Positions 1 through 12,054 of a DNA stretch of 64,000 bases are shown here, piece by piece. Position numbers and translations under genes: made by a program. This DNA is from Mycoplasmoidaceae bacterium (GTDB lineage: Bacteria; Bacillota_I; Bacilli_A; Mycoplasmatales; Mycoplasmoidaceae), in the NCBI GenBank assembly GCA_024427125.1, contig JAKSVN010000002.1:1-64000 (forward strand). The letters are read 5' to 3'. The notes beneath the pieces were generated by a model that saw nothing but the letters and a program-made list of their open reading frames with translations, did not search any database and was not told the origin of the DNA. Position 1 is the first letter of the stretch, and every line of letters starts with the position of its first letter.

Positions 1-1708
1 TAACTGTAATGCTTTCAAGAGTTGCTGGAATTACTGTTACAGTAAATTCACCAGTCTCTGTTATATCACCATCAGTATATGATACTGTGAATGTCTTTTC
101 TCCTGCTGTAGCATCTTCAGCAGTGAATACATAACTTTTAACTGGATCAGTTGTAGCTTGATTTGTTACATCAACTGATGTACCGTCAGAATAGTTAGCC
201 ATAACTTTGAATCCTGTTCAGTCTACTGACTCACCAACTTTATATTCTGTATCTGATGGAGCAGTAACTGTAATGCTTTCAAGAGTTGCTGGAATTACTG
301 TTACAGTAAATTCACCAGTTTTAGTTACAGCCCCTTCATTGTAAGAGGCAGTGATTTTGAATGGACCAATATCATCCGTTGTGAATTTGTGTGAAGGAGG
401 ATTGAATGTTGCTTGATCAGTTACAACTTGAGTTGTTTTATCAGAATAGTGAGCTGTAACAACAACATCATCTAAGTTTAACGATTCACCAACTTTGTAT
501 GTCGTTTTACCTTCATTATCTACAGTGATTGAATCAAGCACTGCTACTAAATTCAAAACGTTTCCTCCTTCATTAATAACTGTAGCACCTTGGTATGATG
601 CGACAACATTAAATTTATAATTGCCTGCCTTCGCATCTGCTGTTCAAGAAATACAATTATTTACAATATCAACACCAGTAATTGTTGGATTAGTTGAATA
701 GCTTGGAGTAACTTCCTTGCCATTTAATTTAACAACAAATGGGTGAGTTGTATCAGAGTCAGCCACACCAGCAGTACCATTTATATCTGTGGTTGGTCCG
801 CCAGCAATTGTTAATTCATAAGCACTAACAATAACCTCGATTTTTGTATCTACAGTTCAACTTTGTTCTGGTTTAATTGAGATTGTTGGTCCAGTTGGAT
901 GAACTGAAAATTTAGGTTGTGCTTCTGCACCATCAACAAATATTTTAACTGAGTCTTTAACAACAGCGAATTGATCGGCTTTCACTTTATAACTAATTAC
1001 AATGGATTGTTGAAATACCTTTGTTTTGACTTCTGCAAGTGATACACCTTCACCTTGTTCCACAGAAACATTTTTATATTCAGCAAGACTTGATTGCAAG
1101 TCGATCATAATTTTATCGTTTTGAGTTCAAGACTTATCTGGGCATATTTTTAATGTCTTATTAGTTCATTCATGAGCAGGTGTTGGATGTTGTTCACCAA
1201 TTGTAACCACAAAGCCTGTATGTTCGTAACTTTGTTTAAGTTGATATACGATTTCGATTGGTTTACCTAATAACATTTTTCCTGATTTTTCCACAATAGA
1301 ATAGCCATCATCACCATTAACTGTAATGTCATATGCTGCTTGAGTCGAAGCAAGCGTTACGACAATTTTAGTTTCTTCAGTTCATGCTTCATCATGAGTG
1401 ATAGTTAATTTACTGTTTTCTCATTCAATACCTGTTTCAAGAGTTTGTTCATTTACTTCTACTTTTGAATTTGAAGGGTCAATAACATAGAATGTGTCAG
1501 CAAATGAACATTGTATTTCGATATCGCCACCGATGCTTCCTTTGGAAACTCAGATTTTGGTGATCCCTTCATCACCATCTACTTTTTGCACAGTAACATC
1601 ATATTGTGGACCTTGGTCCTTGTTACAAGCAACAACAAGAGGTGCAATAACACCAGCTACAGTTGCTACTGTAGCAATCGGTAGAATTATTTTCTTTGCT
1701 TTTTTCAT
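1..1708 (-). CDS. Repetitive Ig-like surface lipoprotein (C-terminus beyond window)
   Basis: Predicted surface lipoprotein of unknown ligand. It starts at an ATG preceded by AGGAG. The signal peptide is a Lys-rich start, a hydrophobic core and lipobox VVAC (Cys about 28). Residues about 35-320 hold three related beta-rich repeats of about 95 residues, each with a W-T-x-x-T/D-K-I motif near its end. From about 385 there are bacterial Ig-like repeats of the Big_3 type (YKVGES ... YSDGT ... FTVTV). DNA at 1-54 repeats at 265-318, so the Ig unit is 264 bp (88 aa). In-frame TGA codons are read as Trp. The reading frame is open to the window edge, so total length is unknown. Lipoprotein nature is confident; adhesin function would be a guess. 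Confidence 0.85.
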
Positions 1709-1796
1709 ATTTCTCCTTTTAGATATTTATATATAAATCTTTCATAAATTATATATCACATCTGGGTAAAAATATATTAGTGAATGTTGAAAAATA

Positions 1797-1821
1797 AAAA
1801 AACACAGGTTTCCTGTGTTTT
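1797..1821 (-). terminator. Terminator after fusA
   Basis: Perfect hairpin AAAACACAGG / CCTGTGTTTT just downstream of the fusA stop. It becomes U-rich on the minus strand. Confidence 0.75.
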
Positions 1822-1826
1822 ACCTA

Positions 1827-3920
1827 CTATTTCTTTGCGGCAGCTTTTTGTCCAGTTCGTGCTGCAACTACTTCATCAACTACACTCTTTGGTGCTTGAG
1901 CATAGTGGCTAAATTGCATTACATAGTTGCCACGGCCTTGGGTAAATGATCTAAGGTCTGTTGCATAACCAAACATGTTCTTTAAAGGAACTTTTGCTTT
2001 AATCATTTGTGCGGCAGCTCTTTGCTCTGTAGATTCAATAGTTCCTCTACGTGAACTAATGTCTCCCATTGCATCGCCTAAGTATTGATCAGGAACTACT
2101 ACGTCAACTGCCATGATTGGTTCTAGTAATACTAGACCGCATTTCTTAGCAGCTTCTTTTAAAGCTAAGCTAGCAGCTACCTTGAATGCCATTTCTGATG
2201 AGTCAACATCGTGGTAAGAACCATCATATACTGTTGCCTTAACATCAATTAATGGATAACCAGCTAATGGACCAGCTTTCATGGCTTCTTGGATACCTTG
2301 GTCAATTGGCTTAATAAATTCACGAGGAATCTTTCCGCCAACGATTTCATTAACAAATTCATAACCTTTATCTTTGTTAGGTTCGAATTTGATAACACAG
2401 TGTCCATATTGACCATGACCACCAGATTGTTTAATGTACTTACCTTCTGCTGATCCTTCTTTAGTAAATGTTTCTCTATAAGAAACTTGAGGAGCACCAG
2501 CATTAACATCAACCTTGAATTCTCTTCTCATACGGTCAACGATAATTTGTAAGTGTAATTCACCCATACCAGAGATAATACATTGACCAGTTTCATGGTC
2601 TGTGTATGTTCTGAATGTTGGGTCTTCTTCAGCGAGTTTTTGCAAAGCAATACCCATTTTTTCTTGGTCTGCTTTTGTTTTTGGCTCAACAGCTAAACTA
2701 ATAACTGGTTCTGCAAACTTCATTGATTCTAGTTTAACATCTAGATCTTCTTCACAAAGTGTATCACCAGTTGTTGTTGATTTTAAGCCAACAACAGCAC
2801 AGATGTCACCAGCACAAATATCAGGAATTTCATTTCTGTTATTTGAGTGCATCTTTATTAAACGTGAAACACGTTCTTTAATACCACGTTTAGTGTTAAT
2901 TACATAACTACCAGCATTTAAGTGACCAGAATATAGTCTGATGAATGTAATACGACCAACAAATGGGTCAGTTGCTACTTTAAATGCTAAAGCAACGAAC
3001 TTATCTTCATCATGGTTCCTTAATTCTAGTTCTTTACCAGTTTCTTCATCTTTAACCTTAATAGAAGGACAGTCTGCAGGAGATGGCAAGTAGTCAACTA
3101 CTGCATCTAGTACTGCTTTAACACCTTTATTCTTAAATGATGTTCCACATAATACTGGGTGGAATTCAGCAGTTAGTGTACCTTTTCTAATACACATCTT
3201 TAATTCATCTTCTGTTAATTCTTGACCATTTAAGTATTTTTCCATACACTTTTCGTCATAGTTAACAGCTTCTTCCACTAAGATTTGTCTAAAGTGTTTT
3301 GCTTTTTCCATTAAGTCTGCTGGAATTTCAGCAATCTTGTAATCTTCTTCAGGTTTACCATCGAACATTCTACATTTCATTGTTACTAAGTCAATAGTTC
3401 CAATGAAGTTAGCTTCAGCTCCAATAGGATATTGGATTGCTACACCTTTAGCACCTAGATTCTTTTTAATAGATTCTAGACACATTTCAAAGTCAGCACC
3501 AACTTTGTCCATCTTGTTGCAGTAAACAATTCTTGGTACTTTATATTCTGTAGCTTGTCTTCAAACTGTTTCAGTTTGAGGTTCAACACCTTGTTGACTA
3601 TCTAGTACTGTAACAGCACCATCTAGTACTCTTAATGATCTTTCTACTTCTACTGTAAAGTCTACGTGTCCAGGAGTATCAATTAAGTTTAATTCATATC
3701 CTTTTCATGTAACATATGTAGCAGCAGCAGTAATTGTAATACCACGTTCTTTTTCTTGTTCCATTCAGTCCATGGTAGCACCACCATCATGAACTTCTCC
3801 GATTTTGTGTGTTTTACCACCATGGAATAGGATACGTTCTGATGTAGTAGTCTTACCAGCATCGATGTGGGCCATGATACCGAAGTTTCTATATTTTTCT
3901 AAAGGAAATTGTCTTGGCAT
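1827..3920 (-). CDS. fusA: Elongation factor G
   Basis: Ribosomal translocase GTPase of 697 aa, normal family length. The G1 motif AHIDAGKTT is at 17-25, then ERGITI (switch I side), DTPGHVDF (G3) and NKMD at 135-138. The full EF-G domain series follows to a Lys/Ala tail. In-frame TGA codons (for example in the M-D-W-M segment after G1) are Trp, which is why a standard-code translation breaks the gene upstream of 3512. It is the last gene of the rpsL-rpsG-fusA str operon. Its RBS overlaps the rpsG stop. No tuf gene follows here. Confidence 0.98.
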
Positions 3921-3930
3921 AGTCTATCTC

Positions 3931-4398
<468 letters not shown>

Positions 4399-4409
4399 AT
4401 TTAATTCTC

Positions 4410-4829
4410 CTATTGAGCAGCTTTAGGCTTTTTAGCACCATAAGCTGATCTTTGTTGGTTTCTCTTAGCTACACCTTGTGTATCTAGAGTTCCTCTAACT
4501 ATGTGGTATCTCACACCTGGTAGGTCTTTTACACGACCACCACGAATAAGAACTACAGAGTGTTCTTGAAGGTTGTGACCTTCGCCTGGAATATATGCTA
4601 AGACTTCTTCACGGTTTGTTAGTTTAACCTTAGCATATTTTCTTAATGCAGAGTTAGGTTTCTTAGGTGTCATTGTTCCAACTCTGGTACAAACTCCCCT
4701 TTTCAATGGCGCAGGGGAATACTTTTGTCTTCTTTCGAAAGAGTTATAAGTATTCAATAGCGCAGGAGATTTTGATTTTGATTTTTTACTTTTACGTTTG
4801 TGACGTATTAGTTGTTGTATAGTAGGCAT
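4410..4829 (-). CDS. rpsL: 30S ribosomal protein S12
   Basis: S12, 139 aa, decoding-centre protein. The loop [11 protein letters not shown] (54-64) and the [11 protein letters not shown] segment carry the lysines where streptomycin-resistance changes usually occur; both look wild type. The N-terminus is about 12-15 residues longer than in E. coli and very Lys/Ser rich. First gene of the str operon, RBS AAGGAG. Confidence 0.97.
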   Translation of the reverse strand: MPTIQQLIRHKRKSKKSKSKSPALLNTYNSFERRQKYSPAPLKRGVCTRVGTMTPKKPNSALRKYAKVKLTNREEVLAYIPGEGHNLQEHSVVLIRGGRVKDLPGVRYHIVRGTLDTQGVAKRNQQRSAYGAKKPKAAQ

Positions 4830-4857
4830 TATTTCTCCTTATTTTTACTATGTTTTT

Positions 4858-4891
4858 AGATACAACTTAGCCGTGTGTATCATACGTATCT
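4858..4891 (-). promoter_or_regulatory. str operon 5' leader hairpin, candidate
   Basis: On the minus strand AGATAC at the 5' side can pair with GTATCT about 28 nt later, between a TATTAT/TATAGA-like -10 (about 4890-4900) and the rpsL RBS. The pairing is visible; a role in ribosomal-protein feedback is inference only. Confidence 0.3.
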
Positions 4892-4940
4892 ATAATAATA
4901 ACATAAAAATGGTAAATTTATATATATTTTTTAATAAATA

Positions 4941-4970
4941 AAAAGAACTAGGATTTTTCCCTAGTTCTTA
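4941..4970 (-). terminator. Terminator overlapping the end of the EzrA-like gene
   Basis: Hairpin AAGAACTAGG / CCTAGTTCTT with a T-rich loop. The stop codon of the upstream minus-strand gene lies in one arm. Confidence 0.7.
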
Positions 4971-6655
4971 TACTTTTTAGCATTTCTTGCAATTAGTAGC
5001 AATTTGTCAATGCATTGAGCATACATTTTGTCTTTAAATAACTTAGTTGCATCAGCAAAATTATCTTTCAATTGTTTAATGCCTTTATATCTATTTACAT
5101 ATGTAAAGAGCTTAGAAGCATATGTTTTAAGGACTAACTCTGTAGTTAATTGTTTATAGATTTGCTGGCTTTGTTCTACGATTGTACTTAATTCATAGGC
5201 AATCTTATCAAAGTCTAGTTTTTGATCTGCAACTATTTGTTGTGAATATTGTTCAATTTGTTTTAGGTTAGTATTGATTAAAGTTTCAAGGCTTTGTGTT
5301 TGTTCATTATTTGGACCAACATGTTTAACAATAGTTAATAATTGTCAGAAGTAGATGTATAGATCATTTAAGTCTGTGACAGTCTTAATGACTTTTGCTA
5401 ACATGTCATCAATCTTGTCTATTGCTTGAACTATTTCTAGTTTTCTATTAACTATTTGGTTAGCAATACTATCTAAGTCCTTTACTGCTCTAATTTTTTC
5501 TGTATGAGTATGATATGTTATGTGGTTAGCAGCACTATTTAGCGAAGAGATACGATTAATATCTTTTTCAATTGTTTCAAAGCAATCTAAGATTTCTGGT
5601 TCCAATACAAAGTATTGTTTTAGATCTCTAATACTTGAAATAATATCATTTTTGTTAGCTAAGATCTTGTCAGTTTGATCTTTGATTTCACTAATTGACA
5701 AATTAATCAATGCTGGTGTATTGATATGAACATAAGTAAATTGGTTAACTTGGTTCATTGTGCTAATTGCTTGGATAGCAAATTGTGAGGCTTTGCCTAA
5801 ATCAAGAATACGATAATGTCTGTTGAAGTTATTGTAAGCATGGTTAAAGATAGTTAAAAGATTTTGCAATGCTTGCAAGTCACTTGATGAAATTTCAGCA
5901 TAATGGTCTTTGACCATCTTGTCGTTATATTCTTTAGATGTTTTCAAATATGTATCAACAATTTGGAAACGGTAAACTAAAAGAATTGCATCAGCTAATG
6001 TTCTAAGTTTTCTTCCTAAGTCTAGAACTGTATCAATTGTTTTCTTGTAATCAAACTTGATTGATAGTTTAGGAATGTTTTCTAATGTTTTTCTAATTGA
6101 AGCAAACAATGAATTAACTCTGTTAAAGTTGATGTTGTAGTCAACATTTGCATCATAGAATGCGGCTAAACGTTCATAAATTTCCAAGTAGTTTTGGAAT
6201 GTCATGTCAATTGCTTGACCATATTGCGTATAGTTAACATAAGCACTTTGCAATTGAGTAAAATCTTCTAATGCTTTTGTTAAATCTTTGTCAATTAATT
6301 GAATATATTTCTTAGCAATCTTTAGATTGAAACTATTTAATTCAGCTTCTGAAATAGCAATGTTAGCACGAATCGTAACTGAATTAGCTTTTAGTTTCTT
6401 GTAGATCTCAATGTACTTGTTTAAATCTAACTTTTCGCCTAAATCATTGCTAGCTAAAACTTGGATTTTGTAAATGTTAATTCCATTTAATCCGTTAATT
6501 AATTCATTAAACTTCTTAACTAAGTTAAGTTGTTTTCTAAAATAACTTTTGTGAATAGCAAAAAAGACAGTGTAGACAATTAATCCTGCACATAAGATGC
6601 AAATGAAGATGATAACTAAAGCAGTCAAAACAGCATTCAATTCAGAGCTTGTCAT
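4961..6655 (-). CDS. EzrA-like septation-ring regulator (membrane-anchored coiled coil)
   Basis: 564 aa. One N-terminal transmembrane helix (about 9-34) is followed by about 530 residues of uninterrupted helical, heptad-like sequence rich in I, L, K, N and Q. EzrA, the FtsZ-ring regulator of Firmicutes, has the same topology and length (about 560). The first 100 residues also show an EzrA-like pattern (a K-L-x-x-Y segment, then a helical pair ending IAKKYIQLIDKDL). Identification rests on topology and weak similarity. TGA near 5345 is Trp, so the gene runs to TAG at 4961. I chose ATG 6655 over 6691 because TATAAT lies exactly 6 nt before it and the upstream start lies in a terminator. Confidence 0.6.
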
Positions 6656-6667
6656 ACTTATATTATA
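6656..6667 (-). promoter_or_regulatory. -10 box of a leaderless promoter for the EzrA-like gene
   Basis: TATAAT on the minus strand at 6662-6667, then a 6-nt spacer and the ATG. There is no Shine-Dalgarno, so the transcript probably begins at the start codon. Confidence 0.55.
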
Positions 6668-6672
6668 AAAAT

Positions 6673-6700
6673 AAAAAGAGTGACAAGTCACTCTTTTTAT
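6673..6700 (-). terminator. Terminator after the APC transporter gene
   Basis: AAAAAGAGTGAC / GTCACTCTTTTT hairpin with a one-base loop and flanking T-run, between 6711 (stop) and the next minus-strand gene. Confidence 0.75.
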
Positions 6701-6710
6701 ATATTTATAT

Positions 6711-8357
6711 TTAAGCTCTTGCTAAATGTTGTTTCTTTTCGCGATGCATTTCAATGCTGCTTGGAATGCAACAAACTAGAACAAAGACAGCTAGCATTAC
6801 TAAAGTCATAATTGCACCAAGCATATCTTTAGATCATTCTGCTTTTTCGTAAATATATGGTTGATCAGGTATTGTACTTATATTTTGTCCAATGTCCTTT
6901 GCTCAACCTGCTACAATTGCTATATCAGCAATAGCCGAAACAACGATGAATAGACAAGCAATACTAATCACAACTATTGAAACAATAGAACAGAATCAGA
7001 AGCCTTTAACTTTTGTTACTTTTACTTTTTCCATAGTTCTGTTTCTCATTGCTCCGATAGTAGCAAACACAACACACAAGAAAGCAATAATTGATGTTCA
7101 GTTGGCCATTAAATCACAGAATGAATACAAAGTATTGCAATTTCCTAATTTAGTTAAATCGGAGTCATAACCAATAGATATTTTCCCTGTCATTGTCATC
7201 ATTGTTGTGCCACCATAACCAATAGTGTCAGAATATGCCATTGCACCAATAAGGGTGAAAATAATGAAGAATGCTAGTGTTATCACACCTGCATAGATTA
7301 GTCCAACTCAATTGTGCTTTTGAGTAGTAATTCTTCCTCTTAATTTGTCGCTAAATGGCAATTCACCGCTTTTGATTAAATCTTGATAATATAAAGGGTT
7401 GTAAATTGCAAAACCATTAATGATTCCTAAGATTCCAATAGCAATTAGAATTTGGATAACACCAATTACTCAGTGATAACCGTGTTCATTGAATCAAGCT
7501 AATGCATTTACTCTTCCTAATTGATCTGCACTGCCTGTAGTTCCAAATAGTAATGAAACAGCAATCAATAAGTTAATTGCTGAAACAATTAATAATCCAA
7601 CAACTAAAGCTAAAGGTGTTTTTTTAGGTTCTTCCATTTCTGATTGAATACCAGCTGCTGAATAGAAACCATCATAACTAAAGATGATGGCTGGGATGGA
7701 ACCTAAAATGCCTAAAACTGGCTGTATCTGTGCAAGCTTCAAATGAGTTGTTGGGTATTGTTGCGGAGCAATAGGAGGTATTGTCGATTGCCCAGCAATT
7801 GCCAATGCGATACCAGCAATAATACAGAATGCTAATGGTATAAATTTAACATAAGTAATAACTTTGTTTTGGATGTCACCTAATTTGCTTGATAAACCAG
7901 AAGCGATGAAGAATCATGCTGTAATAGCAAAAGCTATTAATGCAGAAACTCACCATTGTGTCTGCCATCCAAATGCGTCTTGGAATTGAATGACAACATA
8001 ATATGGCATCAAGAAAAAGTTAAGTGGTAAGTAAATAATAGCCATGAAATATTTGGAAACTTTATACAAATATTTGTGGCAAAAATTCTTAACTCATGAG
8101 ATAATTCCTAAGTTACTGTCTGTTGTTGCACTAGCAATTTCTGCTAGAGAAACACCCATACAAATAACTCCGAAAATTGAAAGAACTCATGAAACTAGTG
8201 CTAATGGAGCACTATATCCTACATTTCCTAATACCTCACCATTTTTTAGAAAAACACCAGCTCCAATTGAGGAACCAATAACTAATAAAATGGCAGAGAA
8301 GAAGGTTATTTTTTTCTTTTTGACTTCTTTCTTAGTCACTTTTTTCTTTTTATTCAT
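6711..8357 (-). CDS. APC-family amino acid transporter
   Basis: Polytopic membrane protein of 548 aa with about 12 hydrophobic segments. The Lys-rich start (MNKKKKVTKKEVKKKK) is followed by the APC TM1 motif VIGSSIGAGVFLKN and a conserved IPAIIFSYDGF (TM6 region). Family knowledge: proton- or exchange-driven amino acid uptake; substrate not predictable. It is distantly related to the two tandem transporters at 34649-38023. Several in-frame TGA codons are Trp. Single-gene unit bounded by terminators on both sides. Confidence 0.85.
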
Positions 8358-8373
8358 AACCTAATAATTATAC

Positions 8374-8400
8374 AAAAAAAGAAAGCTTTAACTTTCTTTT
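8374..8400 (-). terminator. Terminator after lipoprotein pair
   Basis: AAAAGAAAG / CTTTCTTTT hairpin immediately after the stop of the 8400-9191 gene, reading into a T-run on the minus strand. Confidence 0.6.
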
Positions 8401-9191
8401 TATCTTGTTGGTTCCGGGTCGTTTTTTGATACAACATTGTGCATATATTCTAATGGTATGTACGACGTACCAAGAACTTCTTCAATAGTGTCATATAGTT
8501 CTTTCATTCGTTCTTTCCCGGCTTCATAGTTAAAATCACCATTCAAATTTATTTTACCTTTTATGATTCCTGGTGTATCAAATTCGTATTCAAGGCGCCC
8601 TCTAGAAGAAACAGATCAATGAATGTCAGGGTCAGGATAATAAAAGATTTTAGTAATATCTAGTCCCAACCATCATTCATGGCCTTGTCATGGCCCAAAA
8701 GCTTTATTATCATGAGTTATATCGAACGGAACATCTTTAGCTGTGACATAACCATTAAGGTTTACCCTTACTCCAAGATTTACACCTTCAGCTATTGGCA
8801 TCATATATTCAAATAAGACATTATCAAACAGAAAATTAAATGAAAATGTATTTTTTTCTACATTGATTTCTCTTATTCCAATACCTATTTTTCCTCATAA
8901 TGGTGTATCAAAGTCTAATGGCATCTTAGCAATGGCGCTAAAAAAGTCATCAATTAAAATATTTTTATTATTAATAATGTAACTAAAATAATAGCCTAAT
9001 CCATCAGATGAAGTTTCAACTTCATCAGGGGTATGGACTTGGGTTGTGCGACTATAACCATAATATAGACTAGGCATTCAAACAATCTTGTCTAGTTCTT
9101 GATTCTTTGGTTTATTGCATGAAATTAGAGGAATAAAACTAGTTGCAGCAATAGCAGGTAAAATTAATGAGTTCTTAAATTTAAATTTCAT
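8400..9191 (-). CDS. Lipoprotein, tandem paralogue 2
   Basis: 263 aa. Signal peptide with lipobox LISC (Cys 25), then a beta-rich secreted body. It shares an order of motifs with the preceding gene: an ILIDDFFSAI helix (compare ILIEDIYFAI), a G-K-I-G-I strand, a W-x-G-L aromatic patch and a C-terminal Y-I-P-L-E-Y (compare I-P-L-Q-F). The two are therefore likely duplicated paralogues. Its ATG lies inside the 3' end of that gene (11-nt overlap), implying translational coupling. No known domain recognised. Confidence 0.8.
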
Positions 9192-10047
9192 TTGTTACAG
9201 GTGATGTAGGGTTAACATATGTTAAAAATTGAAGAGGAATTGGATTGCCAAGAAAAAGTCCAAATGAGTCCATTATTTTTGTGAGAAGAAACATCAATCC
9301 TTCATCATCTGTTTTGTTGTTATAAATTTCATCCAGTACAAATTCATCAGGATCAAGATCACCACTTGACTTATTGAAAGACAAGTCAACATCAATCGAT
9401 CAATTTGGTACTCCTGACATAGTACCTGCGTGTTCCTCAATAGAGTAGTAAATCTCCATTTCGGGTAAAACGGTTATACATCAGCGTCTATCTGGTGACG
9501 GAGCAGAGCTGTAATAACCAAGTCCTACTCAGAGATTATTGAAAATAACATATCCATCTATTTGGTAATGAATAATTTTTCCGTCACTATTTACTTTAAA
9601 GTCAAGGTTGTCTGCAACAATCGCTGCATCTATTCTCTTATATGGAAGGTGCATCGTCTCCCCTCCTTGGGAAATAATTATCTCCGTCTCTGGATCAACA
9701 TTACTAATGTCAATGCCTAACTGTCCTGAAGCAGGCTGATCTTTTACTCCTGTTTGATCTGAAATAGCAAAATATATATCTTCTATAAGGATATCAGGCT
9801 CATTCTTAACATAGGTTAGATAATCGGTAGTCGCCTCTTCTATAGCAAAAGTCACTTCTTCTTCAGCAGGAATAATAGGTGTCTTGCGTTCAAAACCTTT
9901 AAAAAGTTGTCCAAGATCAACAACATAATCAACGACTGGCTTGCCGCCTCCACCTTCATCATTTTTATTACATGCAGTAATAATTGGTGCTATAGCTGTA
10001 GTTAAACCACAAACTAATGTTATTGGCATCAAATATTTCTTGTTCAT
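9181..10047 (-). CDS. Lipoprotein, tandem paralogue 1
   Basis: 288 aa. Signal peptide ends in lipobox ITAC (Cys about 26), followed by a Gly-rich linker (NKNDEGGGGKP) and an acidic, beta-rich body. Start ATG has a strong RBS, AGGAGG, 6 nt upstream. TGA codons at about 9415 and 9527 are Trp and join three reading segments into one protein. Overlaps the next gene by 11 nt. Function unknown; surface exposure is inferred from the lipobox. Confidence 0.82.
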
Positions 10048-10086
10048 AGATACCTCCTACTTGCATTATATATAAATAACTATAAT

Positions 10087-10899
10087 TTATAGAGGCCTAA
10101 TTATGATATAAGAGTTGTCAGCTTTAAACTGCAAACTTAAGTTAGAATATTTACTAATCTCTATTTTAATTGATTCAACAAGATCATAGCCAATTTCAAA
10201 TCATGCTTCCTTGAATGAATGTTTAGATAATCATTCAAAGTATTTTTTATAGAAATACATGCCATTTTCTTCAGCTATCAGTGCATCTTTTGATTCATAT
10301 TTAAACATTTTGTTATTGTTAAAGTTAGCAAAATTAATATATGGTGGATTAGAAATAATATATCCTGCAAAGCTTTTACTATTTAAGAAAGCAACAACAT
10401 CTTTGCAATCTAATGTCATTGGTGTTTGATGCTTACGTCCATTTTCATGTGTATTAAATACGGGCTTTCAAAATTTATCAATACATGTTAATTCAAATTG
10501 TGGCAAGTATTTCTTTATAGAAATACCAATGCAGCCGCTACCACAACATAAATCTCATAATGGAGCAGCAGGTGTTTGCTTATGAGCATTAATAAAGTCT
10601 TGTGTCATTTGTTCTGTCACATCTCTAGGCGAGAGAACTTTCTTATATACAATAAAGTCTAAACCACAAAACTTTGCATGTCCTGTGATATGTGCTAATG
10701 GTTTTTGCTTAACAAAGTATTCATCGCACAATTTTCAAAACTTTCTTTCTTTAAATTTAATAGGAACATTACGATTAGTAATGAAATCGTTTTTATCTTT
10801 AACAACCACTGAACAATGAAAAACTAATTCAAAAAAGATAACATCATAATTATCACCATATCTACTTTTGAATTGTTCAAATAGTTGATTGTATGTCAT
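10087..10899 (-). CDS. prmC: Release factor glutamine N5-methyltransferase
   Basis: 270 aa, normal HemK/PrmC length. SAM-binding motif I is LWDLCCGSGCIGI. The substrate-glutamine motif is ISNPPYINF. It methylates the Gln of the GGQ motif in peptide release factors. It starts one nucleotide after the prfA stop (TAG-T-ATG), so enzyme and substrate are cotranslated. TGA codons near 10231 and elsewhere are Trp. Confidence 0.92.
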
Positions 10900-10900
10900 A

Positions 10901-11992
10901 CTAAATTTTTAGTTTTTCCATTAATTTAGCTTGTTCATCAGCAATTAATTGGTCATGCAACTCTTCTAGCGTTCCACCTTGCATAATGAAATCAAGTTTG
11001 TTTAATGTTAAACCAATTCTATGATCAGTGATTCTATTTTGTGGATAGTTGTAAGTTCTGATCTTTTCAGCTCTTTCGCCAGTTCCTACTTGACTACGTC
11101 TAGTAGAATCTTCAGTTGCTTTTCTTTCATCTTCTGCTTTTTGTCATAGTTTAGCTTTAAGCATGTTCATTGCTTTAGCTCGGTTTTCAATTTGGCTTCT
11201 TTCAGATTGACAAGCCACAGCTATGCCCGTAGGCATATGAGTTAATCTAACTGCTGATTCTGTACGATTAACGTGTTGGCCTCCAGCCCCTGAAGCACGA
11301 TAAACATCAATTCTTAGATCTGCTGGATTGATTTTAATTTCAATATCATCTAGTTCTGGCAGCACAGCTACTGTAATAGTAGATGTGTGCACTCTACCTT
11401 TAGATTCAGTAGCAGGAACACGTTGTACACGATGCACACCTGATTCAAATTTCATTTTTGAATATACATCTCTACCTTTAACGGTAAAAGATAGATATGA
11501 ATATCCATTGCCTTGTGGACTAACGTCCATAATGTTACATTTTCATTTTTGGTTATCAAAGTATCTTTTATATGTGTCAAATAAATCAGAAACAAATAGT
11601 GCTGATTCATCTCCACCTGCAGCTGGCCTCATTTCCACAATAACGTTCTTGTCGTTATTTGGATCAACTGGTAATAATAATGTTTTAATTTCTTGTTCTA
11701 GAACTGGAATACGACTTCTAATAGAATCAAGATCTGCTTTAGCCATAGCAATGAAGTCAGCATCTTTGATGCTTGAGTCATTTAAGATATCTTCTGCTTG
11801 TTTTGCATCAGCAATAATTTTCTTTAATTCTTCAAACTTAGCAGCAACAGGTTCATGTTTCTTAAGCTGAATATTAATCTTTTTAACTTCAGAAAATGGC
11901 AAAGAAGTGTCTGTTTCTACCTTATTAGATAGTTCTTTAAAGTTCTTTGCTATGCCTTCTACTGTTTCATATAATTTCTTGTTGTATTCCAT
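10901..11992 (-). CDS. prfA: Peptide chain release factor 1
   Basis: 363 aa. GGQ catalytic loop [13 protein letters not shown] is present, and the anticodon-like tripeptide sits at the expected place just after the [14 protein letters not shown] segment. RF1 reads UAA and UAG. With UGA reassigned to Trp, an RF2 gene would be harmful, and none is seen here. Followed directly by prmC. RBS GGAGGC-type before the ATG at 11992. Confidence 0.97.
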
Positions 11993-12012
11993 ATTCGCCT
12001 CCTAAAACAAAA

Positions 12013-12045
12013 TAAAAAAAGACGCACAAAAAGTGGTCTTTTTCT
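12013..12045 (-). terminator. Terminator after rpmE
   Basis: AAAAAGAC ... GTCTTTTT arms with an imperfect GCAC/GTG inner stem, between the rpmE stop and the prfA start on the minus strand. Confidence 0.5.
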
Positions 12046-12054
12046 ATTGTAAAG

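Noticed and set aside
1494..1736. Plus-strand ORF of 80 aa
   Set aside because: Mirror of the lipoprotein signal-peptide region on the other strand; no RBS or conserved feature.
6656..6691. Upstream in-frame ATG at 6691 for the EzrA-like gene
   Set aside because: It lies inside the terminator hairpin of the preceding gene and before the TATAAT, so it would not be in the transcript.
11328..11870. Plus-strand ORF of 180 aa opposite prfA
   Set aside because: Shadow of a certain gene, with low-complexity Ser/Leu composition.
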